From: Pseudomonadota bacterium
GTDB taxonomy: Bacteria; Desulfobacterota; Desulfobulbia; Desulfobulbales; Desulfocapsaceae
NCBI GenBank assembly: GCA_018817385.1
Contig: JAHIUA010000090.1
Coordinates: 1 to 64,000 of the forward strand
Length of the DNA: 64,000 nt
Direction: 5' to 3'
In this document: one piece after another, positions 35,410-45,414 of the stretch
Layout: each line of letters begins with the position of its first letter
How positions within the stretch are numbered: position 1 is the stretch's first letter
Program-made: the position numbers and the translations under genes
The notes under the pieces: generated by a model
Seen by the model: only the letters and a program-made list of their open reading frames with translations
Database searches by the model: none
Told to the model about the DNA's origin: nothing

Positions 35410-35775
35410 TTACTCTGCCATAATCTCTTTCTTGTGGACCGCTTCCGATTTGACCCGGTCGAGAAGTTCGGCCAGAACCGGTTTGATGTTTTCTCGAATA
35501 TCGCCGGCCACAATGAGATAGAGTAGATCGTCTCCAGGTTGAAAACGCCCGGTCAGGGCTTCTGCAACTATGTCGTAAATTCCTTCACGTTTGAGAAATT
35601 CCTGGCGGATGGACTCAATTTTGGCAAGATCCGGAGTGACTTCAAGGGCAATGACCTTTTTTTTGTCCTTCCGTGACCAGTTACGGACCACGCCGTTATG
35701 GATGAGGATCATCCCGACATTGTCCTTGAATCCAGGTTGACGTTTCATCTCAGCAATACGTTTTGAAATATCCAT
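35410..35775 (-). CDS. MoaE-like molybdopterin synthase large-subunit homolog
   Basis: A 121-residue protein. The C-terminal half (GDDLLYLIVAGDIRENIKPV, LLDRVKSEAVHKKE) matches the MoaE layout, where a helix following HR-like residues leads to the terminal KKE lysine pair that binds molybdopterin. The usual HR dipeptide is replaced here by a less basic GDIRE, and the N-terminal half (VGMILIHNGVVRNWSRK) aligns with MoaE only loosely. It may partner the MoaD-like protein at 28058-28282, 7 kb away, for pterin dithiolene synthesis. A good ribosome site (AAGGAG) precedes the ATG. The MltD-like gene lies 53 bases upstream on the same strand. Confidence 0.6.
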   Translation of the reverse strand: MDISKRIAEMKRQPGFKDNVGMILIHNGVVRNWSRKDKKKVIALEVTPDLAKIESIRQEFLKREGIYDIVAEALTGRFQPGDDLLYLIVAGDIRENIKPVLAELLDRVKSEAVHKKEIMAE

Positions 35776-35828
35776 AAAAAGAACTCCTTATTCAGGTAAA
35801 AAATAATGGGCAGGCAAGGGACTCCCTA

Positions 35829-37841
35829 TCAAATAGCCTTGACAATGGGGATTGTCAATTGCTGCGAGGAACGAAGGTTGTTAAAATTTAGGTCGGTGTT
35901 ATATTTTTTCAAGAGCCAGAAAGGGAGGTCAAACTTAGTACGACAGATTTCCCAGATGGTGTCACCTTTATTAACTTCATAGACTCTGACTCCGACGATT
36001 TTATAAGCACTATAGAAATCTTCTTCAGTTTCAAGGTGAAAGTCAAATCGTTTTTCTTCAAATTCGCTGGCTGATACCTTGCTTAAAAGGACATGGATTG
36101 TTTCATCAGGAACGATCTGGCGATCAGGAGGGAGTTTGTTTATCTTGCGAAGCTCCTCGCTGGGGATCTGCAACCATTTGGCGAGAAGTTCTAACGATTC
36201 TTCCGGGAGAACGGTTATTGTCCCCTGGGTGCCGTTCTTATTTGGGGAAAGATTGCGGACACTGAGTTCACCCAGGACTATTCCACGGGCCATCTGAATG
36301 GATTTCCATTCAGCTTCTTTTTTGTTGGTCTCAATCAGTACTGGTACTGATTGAGGACTGCTGGCAGTGGAAGTCGCAGTCAGGGTGGGAAGCGTGCGCT
36401 TTTGTGCCGTGGAACTGATGTTTTGTATTTCTGCTGATCTGTTTTTTGTCGGTTGCTCAGGGATGCGCAGGTTTTGGCCAACAAAAACAGAGGCCTTTTT
36501 GTCGAGTTTATTGGCTAGCCTAAGCGTTGTGAGGCTGACGCCATGGGCACGGGCTATTTTGCTGGCGCTATCTCCAGAGCGGACTTGATAGAATTTTGTT
36601 GGCTTTTGCGTTTTGTGGTAAAGACGTTGAGGGAGTGCTGCCAGTAAATTTTTCTGTTCCTGGCTCCGGGGAAGACGGAGAGTATAGCCCTTTGGCACAT
36701 ATTTTTCTCCCTCCAGCACAGAGCTGCGTAAGGCAGGATTCAACCCTTGTATGGTGCTCGGAGATACCTTGAGATGTTTGCAGAGGTCATTGGCTGCGAT
36801 ATAACCGGGGAGGGTTATGGTCAACACCTGTTGAGGCTTGTTGAGGGTGAGAGAAGAATCTTTTTCAAGTTTTTTGACTACGCTCAAGGCTGCAAGAAAT
36901 TCGGAGTAAAAGTTGCGAGAGGCAAATTTAAAATATCCTTGATCGTAGTTGGCAAATATTTTCTCATAGCTCGTGTGGGCTTTTTGGGCTCGCAGCATAC
37001 CTGCCGGTCCATAGTTGTAGGCGGTCAGAGCAAGTGGCCAGCTGCCAAGGAGTTGGTAGTTTTTTTTCAGGAACTGAGCGGCTGCTCGGCTTGCGAGGAT
37101 GGGATCCTGTCGTTCATCTACTTCATAATTGATGGTAAGGTACTGGCTTCCAGTCTCGCGAGTAAACTGCCAGATTCCAGATGCGCCGAATTTTGAATAG
37201 GCCTTCAGGTTAAAAGAAGATTCTACGTGGGGAAGATAGGCGAGTTCTTCCGGCAATCCCTGCTCGCTGAATATTTTGCGAATCTCACTGAGATAAGCTC
37301 CTGATCGGATGTATCCTTCGAGGAAGCGCTCCTTTTGGCCAATCTGAATACGTATTGAGTTCGCGGCATCTTGCAACTGTTTTGGGGTGTGGGTGCGGAA
37401 AAGGGTGGCAATCCGTTTTTCATCATCACTGCGTGGTGGGATACCCTTGGCGAGTTTATTGAGAATCTCGGAATATTTTTTTTCAGCGCCTTCGAGTATT
37501 GGAGCGTTGATTTTAGAAGCTCCGGGAATTCGGTGGTCAACGATGGGAAGGACAGTATAGATTTTTGAAAGGTCATACGAATCATGGACCACTGCCTGGC
37601 TGGTGGAATAGTGATCGTACACCTTCTCCCAGAAGCGGACATTGTTTTCAATGACAGGATACCGGGGGAAGTCTTCATCTGCGAAAGTGGTTGCCGGGAG
37701 TATGATTGAGAGGCAGAGGGAAAAGAAAAATAAAAAAGATCCCAGGCAGGAGAATCCAGGAAAATGGATACCTGGGGCTATCTTGCGGTGGGGCCTCTTT
37801 TGGGAAGAGGTCAGGACCTGATTGGATATCAATGGTGCCAT
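35829..37841 (-). CDS. mltD: MltD-like membrane-bound lytic transglycosylase with LysM repeats
   Basis: A 670-residue exported murein hydrolase. A hydrophobic signal segment lies at residues ~30-53 (SFLFFFSLCLSIILPA). The SLT domain includes the catalytic glutamate in LAYLPHVESSFN and the downstream SKFGASGIWQFTRETG and ALTAYNYGPAGM. At least two LysM modules follow, near residues 420-465 (VRSGDSASKIARAHGVS) and 620-665 (VNKGDTIWEICRTKF), with a weaker one before them (LPGYIAANDLCKHLKVS). It cleaves peptidoglycan with 1,6-anhydro formation, in wall turnover or in opening the wall for envelope complexes. Confidence 0.92.
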   Translation of the reverse strand: MAPLISNQVLTSSQKRPHRKIAPGIHFPGFSCLGSFLFFFSLCLSIILPATTFADEDFPRYPVIENNVRFWEKVYDHYSTSQAVVHDSYDLSKIYTVLPIVDHRIPGASKINAPILEGAEKKYSEILNKLAKGIPPRSDDEKRIATLFRTHTPKQLQDAANSIRIQIGQKERFLEGYIRSGAYLSEIRKIFSEQGLPEELAYLPHVESSFNLKAYSKFGASGIWQFTRETGSQYLTINYEVDERQDPILASRAAAQFLKKNYQLLGSWPLALTAYNYGPAGMLRAQKAHTSYEKIFANYDQGYFKFASRNFYSEFLAALSVVKKLEKDSSLTLNKPQQVLTITLPGYIAANDLCKHLKVSPSTIQGLNPALRSSVLEGEKYVPKGYTLRLPRSQEQKNLLAALPQRLYHKTQKPTKFYQVRSGDSASKIARAHGVSLTTLRLANKLDKKASVFVGQNLRIPEQPTKNRSAEIQNISSTAQKRTLPTLTATSTASSPQSVPVLIETNKKEAEWKSIQMARGIVLGELSVRNLSPNKNGTQGTITVLPEESLELLAKWLQIPSEELRKINKLPPDRQIVPDETIHVLLSKVSASEFEEKRFDFHLETEEDFYSAYKIVGVRVYEVNKGDTIWEICRTKFDLPFWLLKKYNTDLNFNNLRSSQQLTIPIVKAI

Positions 37842-37910
37842 AATAAGAAAAGAGGAAGAATGAGAATTAGAGTACTGCTGCTATCACTATTTAATCACAA
37901 GGAGTAATTG

Positions 37911-38396
37911 ATGTATAGCCCTATCTTGGCAACGCTTGGGTTTGTCCTTTCCCAGGATAAAGAAAGTGTCTTGTTGGTTCATAGAAATAAAAGGCTGGGG
38001 GATCAGCATCTGGGTAAGTATAATGGTCTTGGTGGAAAAATGGAAGTAGGAGAAGATGTTTTTGCCTGTTTGAAACGAGAGATCCAGGAAGAAGCTGGAA
38101 TCATCTGTGAAGCGGCAGAGCTGAGAGGTACGGTCAGTTGGCCGGGATTCGGCCCTGGCGGAGAGCACTGGTTTGGTTTTATTTTTCTTGTTAATCGTTT
38201 TCTGGGTGAACCCTGGTCTGAAAACGAGGAAGGCAATCTGTGTTGGAAACCGCTGAGGGAACTTGAGACCTTGCCGATGTGGGAGGGAGATAAATATTTT
38301 CTTCCCTTGGTTTTTGACGGCAACGATAAGCCTTTTCATGGGCATATGCCTTATGTCAATGGCCGTCCATTGAGTTGGAATTATTCGCGGGTATAA
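37911..38396 (+). CDS. Nudix hydrolase, MutT/8-oxo-dGTPase-like
   Basis: A 161-residue Nudix protein. The full Nudix box is present at residues ~44-66 (GKMEVGE ... REIQEEAGI). The downstream FGPGGEHWFGFIFLVNRF and final MPYVNGRPL resemble MTH1-like 8-oxo-dGTP diphosphatases. It likely cleans oxidised nucleotides. ATG 37911 is preferred to TTG 37908 because AAGGAG lies at correct spacing. It is transcribed divergently from the transglycosylase. Confidence 0.88.
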   Translation: MYSPILATLGFVLSQDKESVLLVHRNKRLGDQHLGKYNGLGGKMEVGEDVFACLKREIQEEAGIICEAAELRGTVSWPGFGPGGEHWFGFIFLVNRFLGEPWSENEEGNLCWKPLRELETLPMWEGDKYFLPLVFDGNDKPFHGHMPYVNGRPLSWNYSRV

Positions 38397-38706
38397 CCAG
38401 TACCGGTTCAGGTTTGAGTTGGGCCCTGAGGCTTATCAGGAGATGTTAAGGAAGGGGGGAGTTGTGAGAGCCTTTCTGCCAATCTGCAGGGGCTTGAGTA
38501 GCGAACCGTTTTCTTTTGATAGTGGAGTTTGAAATCTATTGGAGCCTACTTACCGCTCTTTTTTGAAATGAGACGTGTTTTTAGCTGAATAGCATGGAGT
38601 GAAACCTTGCAATAAAAGTCACTGAGGGTATAATCTAGCTGTTCTTTAACTGGTACTGTTAACTTTGATATTTTAATATTTTTATATTTGCTCAGGAGTA
38701 TATAGA
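38397..38706. other. Intergenic region before zapB
   Basis: 310 bases without a gene. AT-rich sequence at 38640-38695 is where the zapB promoter should lie. Nothing else was recognised. Confidence 0.4.
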
Positions 38707-39051
38707 ATGGCTCAGGATAATGAATTGCAACGTCTGGAAAGATTTGTTTCTTCTCTGCTCACGAAATTTAATGCTCTTCAGGAAGAGAATAGGCAGCTGA
38801 CAGAACGGATAGAGAGGCGTGATGCTACCATTGATGGCCTTGAGGAGGATCTTGCCGGCATGAGGGAAGAGCGTGGAGATATCTCCAGCCGGGTAGGGAG
38901 TCTTATCGATAAAATTGAGGAATGGGAGAGCGCCAGCGGAGTCAATATCAAGGAGGAAGAATCATCATATCCCTCTGATAAGGCCGCTGATTCCGCAGTC
39001 CAGGGGAGCCTTTTCTCCGATGATTCAGAGGATGAAGATCGTTCTGAATAA
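38707..39051 (+). CDS. zapB: Coiled-coil cell-division protein, ZapB-like
   Basis: A 114-residue acidic protein. Residues ~5-75 form a continuous heptad coiled coil (LERFVSSLLTKFNALQEENRQ, RIERRDATIDGLEEDL) and the tail is acidic and probably disordered. The gene immediately precedes zapA, the usual setting for ZapB-like Z-ring-associated factors in this group. Function is inferred from shape and neighbour because coiled coils carry little family signal. Confidence 0.7.
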   Translation: MAQDNELQRLERFVSSLLTKFNALQEENRQLTERIERRDATIDGLEEDLAGMREERGDISSRVGSLIDKIEEWESASGVNIKEEESSYPSDKAADSAVQGSLFSDDSEDEDRSE

Positions 39052-39123
39052 GTGAAAGTATCCGTACAGCAGTCTGGTCTACTTCTCAGTCTGCAGTGTA
39101 AAATAGGTTGAAAGGAGAATCTA

Positions 39124-39435
39124 TTGGAACGCCTCGTTCGTTTTGAACTTCTGGGACAGCCCTTTGCTTTTTATACCGGTGCTCCTGAAGAGGAGGTGAA
39201 CGAAATTCTCCAGATGGTGAAGGGACTTGTCCTCGAAAACAGTTCTTCAGATATTGCCGGGAGTATATCGGTCAGCAAGGTTGCTGTTTTGGCCAGCTTG
39301 AATATGGCTTCCAAATATGTTGAGTTGAAAAGAGATTTTGAGGCCTATAAGGATGATATGGAAACTCGTTTACTTCGTCTTACGGAACAGATAAGTGGTG
39401 AGTTGGCAGAAGAAAAAAAGATACCAGAAGAATGA
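39124..39435 (+). CDS. zapA: Cell division protein ZapA
   Basis: A 103-residue ZapA-family protein that binds and cross-links FtsZ filaments. The N-terminal globular part has VRFELLGQPFAFYTGAPEEEV; SKVAVLASLNMASKYVELK and the long C-terminal helix fit the family. The start is TTG 39124 preceded by AAAGGAGAATCTA, an excellent ribosome site that decides the choice. A 6S RNA candidate follows, an arrangement widespread in Proteobacteria. Confidence 0.85.
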   Translation: MERLVRFELLGQPFAFYTGAPEEEVNEILQMVKGLVLENSSSDIAGSISVSKVAVLASLNMASKYVELKRDFEAYKDDMETRLLRLTEQISGELAEEKKIPEE

Positions 39436-39685
39436 TTGTGTTGTAAGAAACAGCTTCAGCTGTTTAGTGGTTGTTTTTTTTGCAACCCTGTTGATTGGTA
39501 ATGCATTAAAATAACAGGGAAAAACGTGCCACTGTAGAGGAAGTATTTTATATATCAACAAAAACGATATTTTTTACGAGTCCATTCAGGATAATCTGTT
39601 TTCGTTTTCCGGAAACTTTGTTATACTAAATTATAATAAGTTTAAAATCTCTTTCGTTCCCTTCGGGTGACGGAAGGGATTAACA
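39436..39685. other. Gap between zapA and the 6S RNA candidate
   Basis: 250 bases, very AT-rich around 39590-39650. TTTGTTATACTAAATTATAA near 39615 contains -10-like sequences that could drive the RNA. A small hairpin CCCTTC/GAAGGG occurs at ~39659-39678. No coding potential. Confidence 0.35.
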
Positions 39686-39856
39686 GTTTTCCCTGCGCTG
39701 TTGGTGATCTTCAGTGTCGTTGAGCCAACTCTCTTAAAAAGGGTAACCTCGCTGTTCGAATATGGAAAATCGCTTGCGAATTCCCAGAAATGGACATGGG
39801 TCTGCCCACCTATTTAATAGGTTTAACTCTCCTGATGACACGGCAGGGTGGGGAAA
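39686..39856 (+). ncRNA. ssrS: 6S RNA (ssrS) candidate
   Basis: A ~170-base segment whose ends pair: GTTTTCCCTGC at the 5' side with GGCAGGGTGGGGAAA at the 3' side. The 5' arm continues with GTTGGTGATC and TTGAGCCAACTC, the stem next to the central bubble that mimics an open promoter in 6S RNAs. It lies between zapA and rny, the conserved location in many Desulfobacterota and other Proteobacteria, and ends just before a perfect terminator. It would sequester the housekeeping RNA polymerase holoenzyme. Ends are estimates. Confidence 0.68.
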
Positions 39857-39867
39857 TTTAACTTTCT

Positions 39868-39897
39868 CAGAACAGAAAGATTTTCTGTTCTGTTTTT
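39868..39897 (+). terminator. Rho-independent terminator of the 6S RNA
   Basis: CAGAACAGAAA - GAT - TTTCTGTTCTG is a perfect 11-bp stem followed by TTTTT. It follows no coding gene, supporting an RNA gene just upstream. Confidence 0.9.
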
Positions 39898-40325
39898 ATA
39901 TTCCGGGAACATATCGTTATGCAAGGCGGTACTGCAGAATAAAAACGATGTCCTCCCGGAAATAACCAGCAGGATTGACTGCGGTTGAAAGAGTAGTTGT
40001 CGGAAAGAAGACGAATAAAGGAAAAGCAGAGTTTGTTTATATCAACTGTCTAACGGTGCGGCACTATCTTTTGGCCGATTTCATATATAGAGAAAAAAAC
40101 GTTATTTACATGTCCTTAATGTCGCATGTGTTTTTTTGGTGATGATGTAAATGGTTGACTTTTCGGTATAACTTTTTCGGATGTAGAATGAACGGATACA
40201 TCTGATTAAAGGTTGTACAACTCCCTTCCCCCTTCGTTTTTCTCCCCCTCTTTGTGGAGTTTTTTACTCCAACGTCTCTCTTTGTTCCGCTATCTTCGCT
40301 TCTGCTGCCATGGGGAACAGTTTAT
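39898..40325. other. Intergenic region before rny
   Basis: About 430 bases. The frame covering 40254-40325 is continuous with rny but lacks a ribosome site and would push the membrane anchor inward, so it is treated as leader. No other feature recognised. Confidence 0.4.
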
Positions 40326-41891
40326 ATGGAATTTGTAAATCAAGCGCTTGTGCTTCTGCCTCTTGGCCTGTTGGCAGGTCTTGTCGGCGGTTTTTTCCTG
40401 CGAAAACGATTTATTGAAGGGCAGCATGCCAATATTAAATCTCAAGGAAAACAAATCATTGAAGCTGCCATCGTTGAGGCTGAACAGATAAAAAAAGAGG
40501 CTCTGATTCAGAGTAAGGAAGAGGCCTACAAACAAAAGCAGATTGCTGAGGAAGAAATTCGGGCCGAAAAAAATGACCTGAAAGAAGAGCTACTTCTCCT
40601 GGATCGTAAAAAAGATCAGTTGAAAAAGGAGTGGGCTACTCTGGATAGACGTCAAGGAGATATGGACAAGCGGCTCAATAATCTGCAACAGCATGAACAG
40701 GAATTGCGAGATAAAGATAAAGAAATTGATCTCTTGATTGGACAACAGCGCAATGAGTTGGAGAAAATTTCTGGTGTTACTCAGAGTGAAGCCAAAAAGC
40801 TGCTTATGGATTCCTTGGAGAGTGAAGCGCGCATGGACGCCGCCAAACGGCTTGCACGCATAGAAAATGAGATGAAAATGGAGGCTGACCGCAAGGGGAA
40901 AAATATCCTTGCGTTGGCTATTTGTCGCTATGCCGGAGATTATGTTGCAGACAAGACCGTTTCCATGGTCCCGTTACCCAATGATGAGATGAAAGGACGG
41001 ATCATTGGTAGGGAAGGACGAAATATCAGAGCCATAGAGGCTGCTACCGGTATTGATATCATTATTGATGATACCCCGGAAGCCGTTATCCTCTCGGGTT
41101 TTAATCCAGTTCGTCGCGAAATTGCCCGTTTGGCCCTGTTGCAGCTGATTAATGACGGTCGTATTCATCCGGCTCGAATTGAAGAAGTCGTCGCCAAAGT
41201 GACCAAGGAGCTTGAGGTCGTTATCCGGGAGGCTGGAGAACAGGCTACCTTTGATGTCGGTGCCCATGGCGTGCATGTGGATCTGATTAATATCCTTGGC
41301 CGCTTGAAATATCGTACCAGTTACGGTCAGAATGTCCTGCAGCATTCTCTTGAGGTGGCCTTTCTCTGTGGAATAATGGCTGCGGAACTGGGTATTGATG
41401 TGAAAATGGCTAAGCGTGCCGGGCTCCTCCACGATATAGGAAAGGCAGTGGATCACGAAGTCGAGGGTTCCCATGCCATCATTGGTCGTGACCTGGCAAA
41501 GAAATATGGTGAACCGGAAGAGGTTGTTTATGCCATTGGTGCCCACCATGAAGACCAACCCCCTCAATCGGTTCTCGATATTCTGGTACAGTCTGCAGAT
41601 GCCCTTTCCGGTGCCCGTCCCGGTGCGCGTAAGGAAATGTTGCAATCTTATGTCAAACGGCTGGAAGATCTTGAGGCTATTGCCAGTTCCTTTGAAGGTG
41701 TCGACAAATGCTATGCCATCCAGGCTGGCCGGGATCTTCGTATCATCGTTGATTCGCAGAAAGTCAAGGATGCGGAGACCAATCTCCTCAGCCAGGATAT
41801 TGCCAAGGCCATTGAAGAAAAGCTCACCTATCCTGGCCAGATTCGTGTCACCGTTATTCGCGAGACCAGGGCCGTTGGATATGCAAAATAG
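40326..41891 (+). CDS. rny: Ribonuclease Y
   Basis: A 521-residue membrane-anchored endoribonuclease that starts mRNA decay. One N-terminal membrane segment (residues ~5-27) is followed by a long coiled coil (~35-190), a KH RNA-binding domain ([20 protein letters not shown]) and the HD catalytic domain with [15 protein letters not shown]. Length with ATG 40326 is the family norm; an upstream GTG at 40254 would add 24 unlikely residues. Located after the 6S RNA and before tyrS. Confidence 0.93.
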   Translation: MEFVNQALVLLPLGLLAGLVGGFFLRKRFIEGQHANIKSQGKQIIEAAIVEAEQIKKEALIQSKEEAYKQKQIAEEEIRAEKNDLKEELLLLDRKKDQLKKEWATLDRRQGDMDKRLNNLQQHEQELRDKDKEIDLLIGQQRNELEKISGVTQSEAKKLLMDSLESEARMDAAKRLARIENEMKMEADRKGKNILALAICRYAGDYVADKTVSMVPLPNDEMKGRIIGREGRNIRAIEAATGIDIIIDDTPEAVILSGFNPVRREIARLALLQLINDGRIHPARIEEVVAKVTKELEVVIREAGEQATFDVGAHGVHVDLINILGRLKYRTSYGQNVLQHSLEVAFLCGIMAAELGIDVKMAKRAGLLHDIGKAVDHEVEGSHAIIGRDLAKKYGEPEEVVYAIGAHHEDQPPQSVLDILVQSADALSGARPGARKEMLQSYVKRLEDLEAIASSFEGVDKCYAIQAGRDLRIIVDSQKVKDAETNLLSQDIAKAIEEKLTYPGQIRVTVIRETRAVGYAK

Positions 41892-41997
41892 GGGCTAACG
41901 ACAGAAGGCTACAGAGGTTCGTATCACAGTAAGTTTTGCATTTGCGTCCTGATTGAGCGCTTTGCAAACGTATTTTTTGAGGTTTGAGTATACGATT

Positions 41998-43212
41998 ATG
42001 GTATCGATTGAAGAACAGATTTCCCTTCTTGAAAGAGGTGTTGTTGACTGTATTGCTCATGATGAGCTGGTCAAGAAACTAAAAAAGGCTGAGGTCAGCG
42101 GAATACCCCTGCGCATTAAGGCCGGATTTGATCCGACCGCACCGGATCTCCATTTGGGACATACTGTCTTATTGCAGAAACTGAAGCATTTTCAAGATTT
42201 CGGCCATGATATCTATTTTCTCATTGGGGATTTCACAGGGATGATAGGCGATCCCACCGGTAAGTCTGAAACAAGAAAGGCGCTTACGCGTGAAGATGTA
42301 GCCAGAAACGCTGAGAGTTACAAAGAGCAGGTCTTTAAGATCCTTGATCCGGAAAAAACACGGGTTGTGTTCAACAGCGAGTGGCTGGGAAAACTCGATT
42401 CTTTTGATATGATACGTCTGGCCTCGGAACTGACTGTTGCCAGAATGCTGGAACGCGAGGATTTCAAGGTCCGTTTTCGCGAGGGGAGTCCCATTTCCAT
42501 CCATGAATTTATGTATCCTCTCATTCAGGGTTACGATTCAGTTGCTTTGCAGGCGGATGTTGAACTTGGTGGCACCGATCAGCTCTTTAATCTTCTTATG
42601 GGTCGTGATCTGCAACGATCAAGGGGACAGGAACCACAGGTGGTGATGACCCTTCCTCTGCTTGAAGGGCTGGACGGGGTCAATAAGATGAGCAAGTCAC
42701 TGGGTAATTATATCGGCATCACTGAACCAGCGAATGATATCTATGGGAAGGTCCTTTCCGCCTCTGATGATCTCATGTTTCGTTATTTTGATTTGTTAAG
42801 TGACCTTGGTCGTGAGGAAATTGCAGGTCTGAAGGCGGAGATGGAGGCAGGAACACTTCATCCGAAGAAGATTAAACAACAACTTGCTCGTGAGTTGACG
42901 GCGCGCTTTCATTCCCCTGAAGCCGCCTTGCAGGCTGAGGAAAATTTTGAAAATGTTTTTGGTCAGGGAGGTTTGCCTGACGATATTCCTGAAGCAAGGA
43001 TACAGGCCAAGGAAGAGATCTGGTTACCTCAACTCCTTGTGGACCTGGATCTGGTCCAATCGACCTCCGATGGCCGGCGTATGATAAAACAGAGTGCCGT
43101 GTCTCTTGATGGAGAGAAGGTTCATGATCTCAAAAAAACAATATCTCCGCAGGGGGAGATCCTGATCAAGGTAGGAAAACGTCGATTTTGCAAAGTTGTT
43201 TTCGAGGATTGA
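41998..43212 (+). CDS. tyrS: Tyrosyl-tRNA synthetase
   Basis: A 404-residue class I synthetase charging tRNA-Tyr. The HIGH-type motif is [12 protein letters not shown], the KMSKS motif is intact ([12 protein letters not shown]), and a C-terminal S4-like RNA-binding domain ([19 protein letters not shown]) is present. The form matches the shorter TyrZ-like group. ATG 41998 is chosen over an upstream in-frame start at 41953 because alignment with the family begins at [13 protein letters not shown]. Confidence 0.95.
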   Translation: MVSIEEQISLLERGVVDCIAHDELVKKLKKAEVSGIPLRIKAGFDPTAPDLHLGHTVLLQKLKHFQDFGHDIYFLIGDFTGMIGDPTGKSETRKALTREDVARNAESYKEQVFKILDPEKTRVVFNSEWLGKLDSFDMIRLASELTVARMLEREDFKVRFREGSPISIHEFMYPLIQGYDSVALQADVELGGTDQLFNLLMGRDLQRSRGQEPQVVMTLPLLEGLDGVNKMSKSLGNYIGITEPANDIYGKVLSASDDLMFRYFDLLSDLGREEIAGLKAEMEAGTLHPKKIKQQLARELTARFHSPEAALQAEENFENVFGQGGLPDDIPEARIQAKEEIWLPQLLVDLDLVQSTSDGRRMIKQSAVSLDGEKVHDLKKTISPQGEILIKVGKRRFCKVVFED

Positions 43213-43265
43213 GGAGAACTTCCTTGCCGTACTGACGAGACACAACCCGGAACTACAACAAGCAT

Positions 43266-43311
43266 ACGCACAAAGGGCCTGACGAAGAAATTCGTCAGGC
43301 CCTTTGTGCGT
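43266..43311. terminator. 21-bp perfect hairpin between convergent tyrS and fur
   Basis: ACGCACAAAGGGCCTGACGA(A), a GAAA loop, then the exact inverse. The stem is 21 bp with no mismatches. Neither side has a long T tract, but the position between two converging genes and the stability suit a bidirectional terminator. Confidence 0.8.
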
Positions 43312-43347
43312 TACAGAGAGTCTGCGTTCCCTTCACAAGGAGCAAAA

Positions 43348-43764
43348 CTAGTTTACCGTTTCATCAACTCCCTTGGCGCTGCATTCACTGCAGACACCGG
43401 CAAATTCGATATGATGGCCAAGTACCTGATAGTGGCTTATTTCAGCCGCTGTTTTGTTAATATCGATCTGTACTGGGATATCAATGTCATCAACCTTGCC
43501 GCAGTGAAGGCAACGGATGTGATAGTGGGGAGCAATGGTGGCATCAAATCGTTTCTGGGTCCCGCCGACTTCCAGTTTCAAAATGAGACCCGTTTCTGAC
43601 ATGAGTTCGAGGTTTCTGTACACGGTGCCTAGTCCGATACGGGGTAGGCGTTTTCGCACCATATCATAAACTTCATTGGCTGTGGGGTGTGAGGTTACTT
43701 TTGCAAGTTCCTCAAGAATGATCTGTCTCTGTGTGGTTAAACGCATCTGTGGAGTATGTTGCAT
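43348..43764 (-). CDS. Fur-family transcriptional regulator (PerR-like)
   Basis: A 138-residue metalloregulator. The winged helix (RLTTQRQIILEELAK, GTVYRNLELMSETGLI) is followed by the regulatory metal site HYHIRCLHCGKVDDI, and the structural zinc cysteines are CLHC and CSEC. The sequence looks closer to PerR than to iron-responsive Fur (FDATIAPHYHIRC), suggesting peroxide sensing, with moderate certainty. It is convergent with tyrS; no peroxidase gene is adjacent. Confidence 0.9.
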   Translation of the reverse strand: MQHTPQMRLTTQRQIILEELAKVTSHPTANEVYDMVRKRLPRIGLGTVYRNLELMSETGLILKLEVGGTQKRFDATIAPHYHIRCLHCGKVDDIDIPVQIDINKTAAEISHYQVLGHHIEFAGVCSECSAKGVDETVN

Positions 43765-43917
43765 GTGGTTTCCTTTTGGCTGAAGTGGGAATTATTCCTG
43801 TTGACTAATGTAGAACAATAAACAGGAATTTCAAGGAAAAAAAGAGGGTGAAGAACAAAAACGTGAGTGTAAACTTTATGCTAACCAACGTATAAACGTC
43901 GGAATCTCAAATAGATG

Positions 43918-45213
43918 CTAACGAATAGGGGGATTGTAATAACCAAGTTGTAATTCTGGGAATTCCTGTTTAATGTTTTCCAGCCATTTTCTCATACCCA
44001 GGGCCGGGGCTGTCGTCTGGAATTTGATGCTGCGGAGATACCATTCAGGGTCCATATTCAAATTACGGAGTTGAATGCGATCCGGTTGATAGGTATGGAG
44101 CAGATGGCGCAGGGCTGTGTATTCTTCGATGGAGTCAGTGACACCGGGAAGGATAAAGTAATTCAGGGAGACGAACCCTCCTCCTCGCTTCATCACCTGG
44201 ATAGATTCGAGGACGTCGGCAAGGGTAAAATTCTGTGGTCGGTAATAGTCGCTATGGTATTGAATCTGAGCTGAATTGATGCTGACCCGCAGGCTGTCAA
44301 GTCCTGCTTCAGAGAGACGTTTTATGGCTTGGGGGAGGCTGGCATTGGAATTGAGATTGATGGTGCCTCTGTCAGTCTTTCGGCGAATTGCTGCGATTGC
44401 CTTTTCTATGGTGTCTGCCTGCAGCAGTGGCTCTCCCTCACACCCCTGACCGAAACTGACAATGGCCTGTTCTGCATGTTGGAGATGGGGGATGGCTATT
44501 TCTGCAAGTTCTGCGGGAGTGGGGACAAAACGGATCCTATCCTGGGTGGCGGAGCATTTCCCGGATGATTGCAGGGAAATACAACCGACGCACCTGGCGT
44601 TGCAGGTCGGTGACGTGGGCAGAGGGGCTTCCCAGCGTCCCAGGAAGTAATTTCTTGCAGCTGGACATGCATAGGTGAGGCAGCATTTCCCGAGATGCTG
44701 AACCAGACGGTTGTGTTTGTACTGGTTGAGTTTAGTTCTGGTCCTGCTGTTGATCACGGTTTGATTGAACTGGGCAGCATCCTGACGGATATCAGCATCG
44801 CTGCGAAAGGCAGTGGTCCAGAAGCGATCATCGTACCAGCCAACAGCGGTATAGGCAAAAAGTGGAAGACGGGGAGCCTTCTCCTGGGTTTGATAGGCGC
44901 TGTTCAAGACCGCAGTATGCGCAGGAGACATGAAGGCGGATACGGCCTGGATTGGTTCGCCAGGCTTGAAAGGATTATCTTCCAGCAGGAGTGGTTCTCC
45001 CGAATCAGGGTCTAATCCTACTGGGAGACGACCAGGAAGGACAAAGAGCTCACTCCCCTCAGGGAGGGGAATAAAATCTTCTTTTTCCGGAAGCAGGAAT
45101 TGTCCACCGCTCATGCCTGCCATGTGCAGCGCAGGAAAATCTGTGATGTTTCCCTTCAGGTCGGCATAGACGAGGCTGGGTTGCCCTGCAGGATGTCTGG
45201 TATTCTCGGGCAT
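43918..45213 (-). CDS. Radical SAM protein of unknown specificity
   Basis: A 431-residue protein with a radical SAM cluster motif CNARCVGC (CX3CX2C) near residue 207, then SFGQGCEGEPLL and LDSLRVSINS of the SAM-binding barrel. About 200 residues precede the barrel, including a cysteine group (GKCCLTYACPAARNYF) that may bind a further cluster; SSGKCS follows the motif. The N-terminal part (VYADLKGNITDFPALHMAGM) looks like a conserved non-barrel domain seen in deltaproteobacterial homologs. ATG 45213 is used. Substrate unknown. Confidence 0.85.
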   Translation of the reverse strand: MPENTRHPAGQPSLVYADLKGNITDFPALHMAGMSGGQFLLPEKEDFIPLPEGSELFVLPGRLPVGLDPDSGEPLLLEDNPFKPGEPIQAVSAFMSPAHTAVLNSAYQTQEKAPRLPLFAYTAVGWYDDRFWTTAFRSDADIRQDAAQFNQTVINSRTRTKLNQYKHNRLVQHLGKCCLTYACPAARNYFLGRWEAPLPTSPTCNARCVGCISLQSSGKCSATQDRIRFVPTPAELAEIAIPHLQHAEQAIVSFGQGCEGEPLLQADTIEKAIAAIRRKTDRGTINLNSNASLPQAIKRLSEAGLDSLRVSINSAQIQYHSDYYRPQNFTLADVLESIQVMKRGGGFVSLNYFILPGVTDSIEEYTALRHLLHTYQPDRIQLRNLNMDPEWYLRSIKFQTTAPALGMRKWLENIKQEFPELQLGYYNPPIR

Positions 45214-45414
45214 AAGCAAAATTTAAAACCTCGAAATGGGACTGTTCAGGTATGTTTTAGGCTGGTGCCTTTCCTGCAGGATACTTTTCCTCCCCTCTTG
45301 GGGGGGCATCATGCTCTGGGGGCATTCAATCACATATGCTGGTTTGTAAAATGTTTGTTGGCTGGTCTGATTTGGGAAATAGTTTTGGGTTGGTGGATGG
45401 TTTAACAGGCTTAA

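Noticed and set aside
39762-39965. 67-codon frame inside the 6S RNA region
   Set aside because: It spans the predicted RNA and its terminator and has no ribosome site or family.
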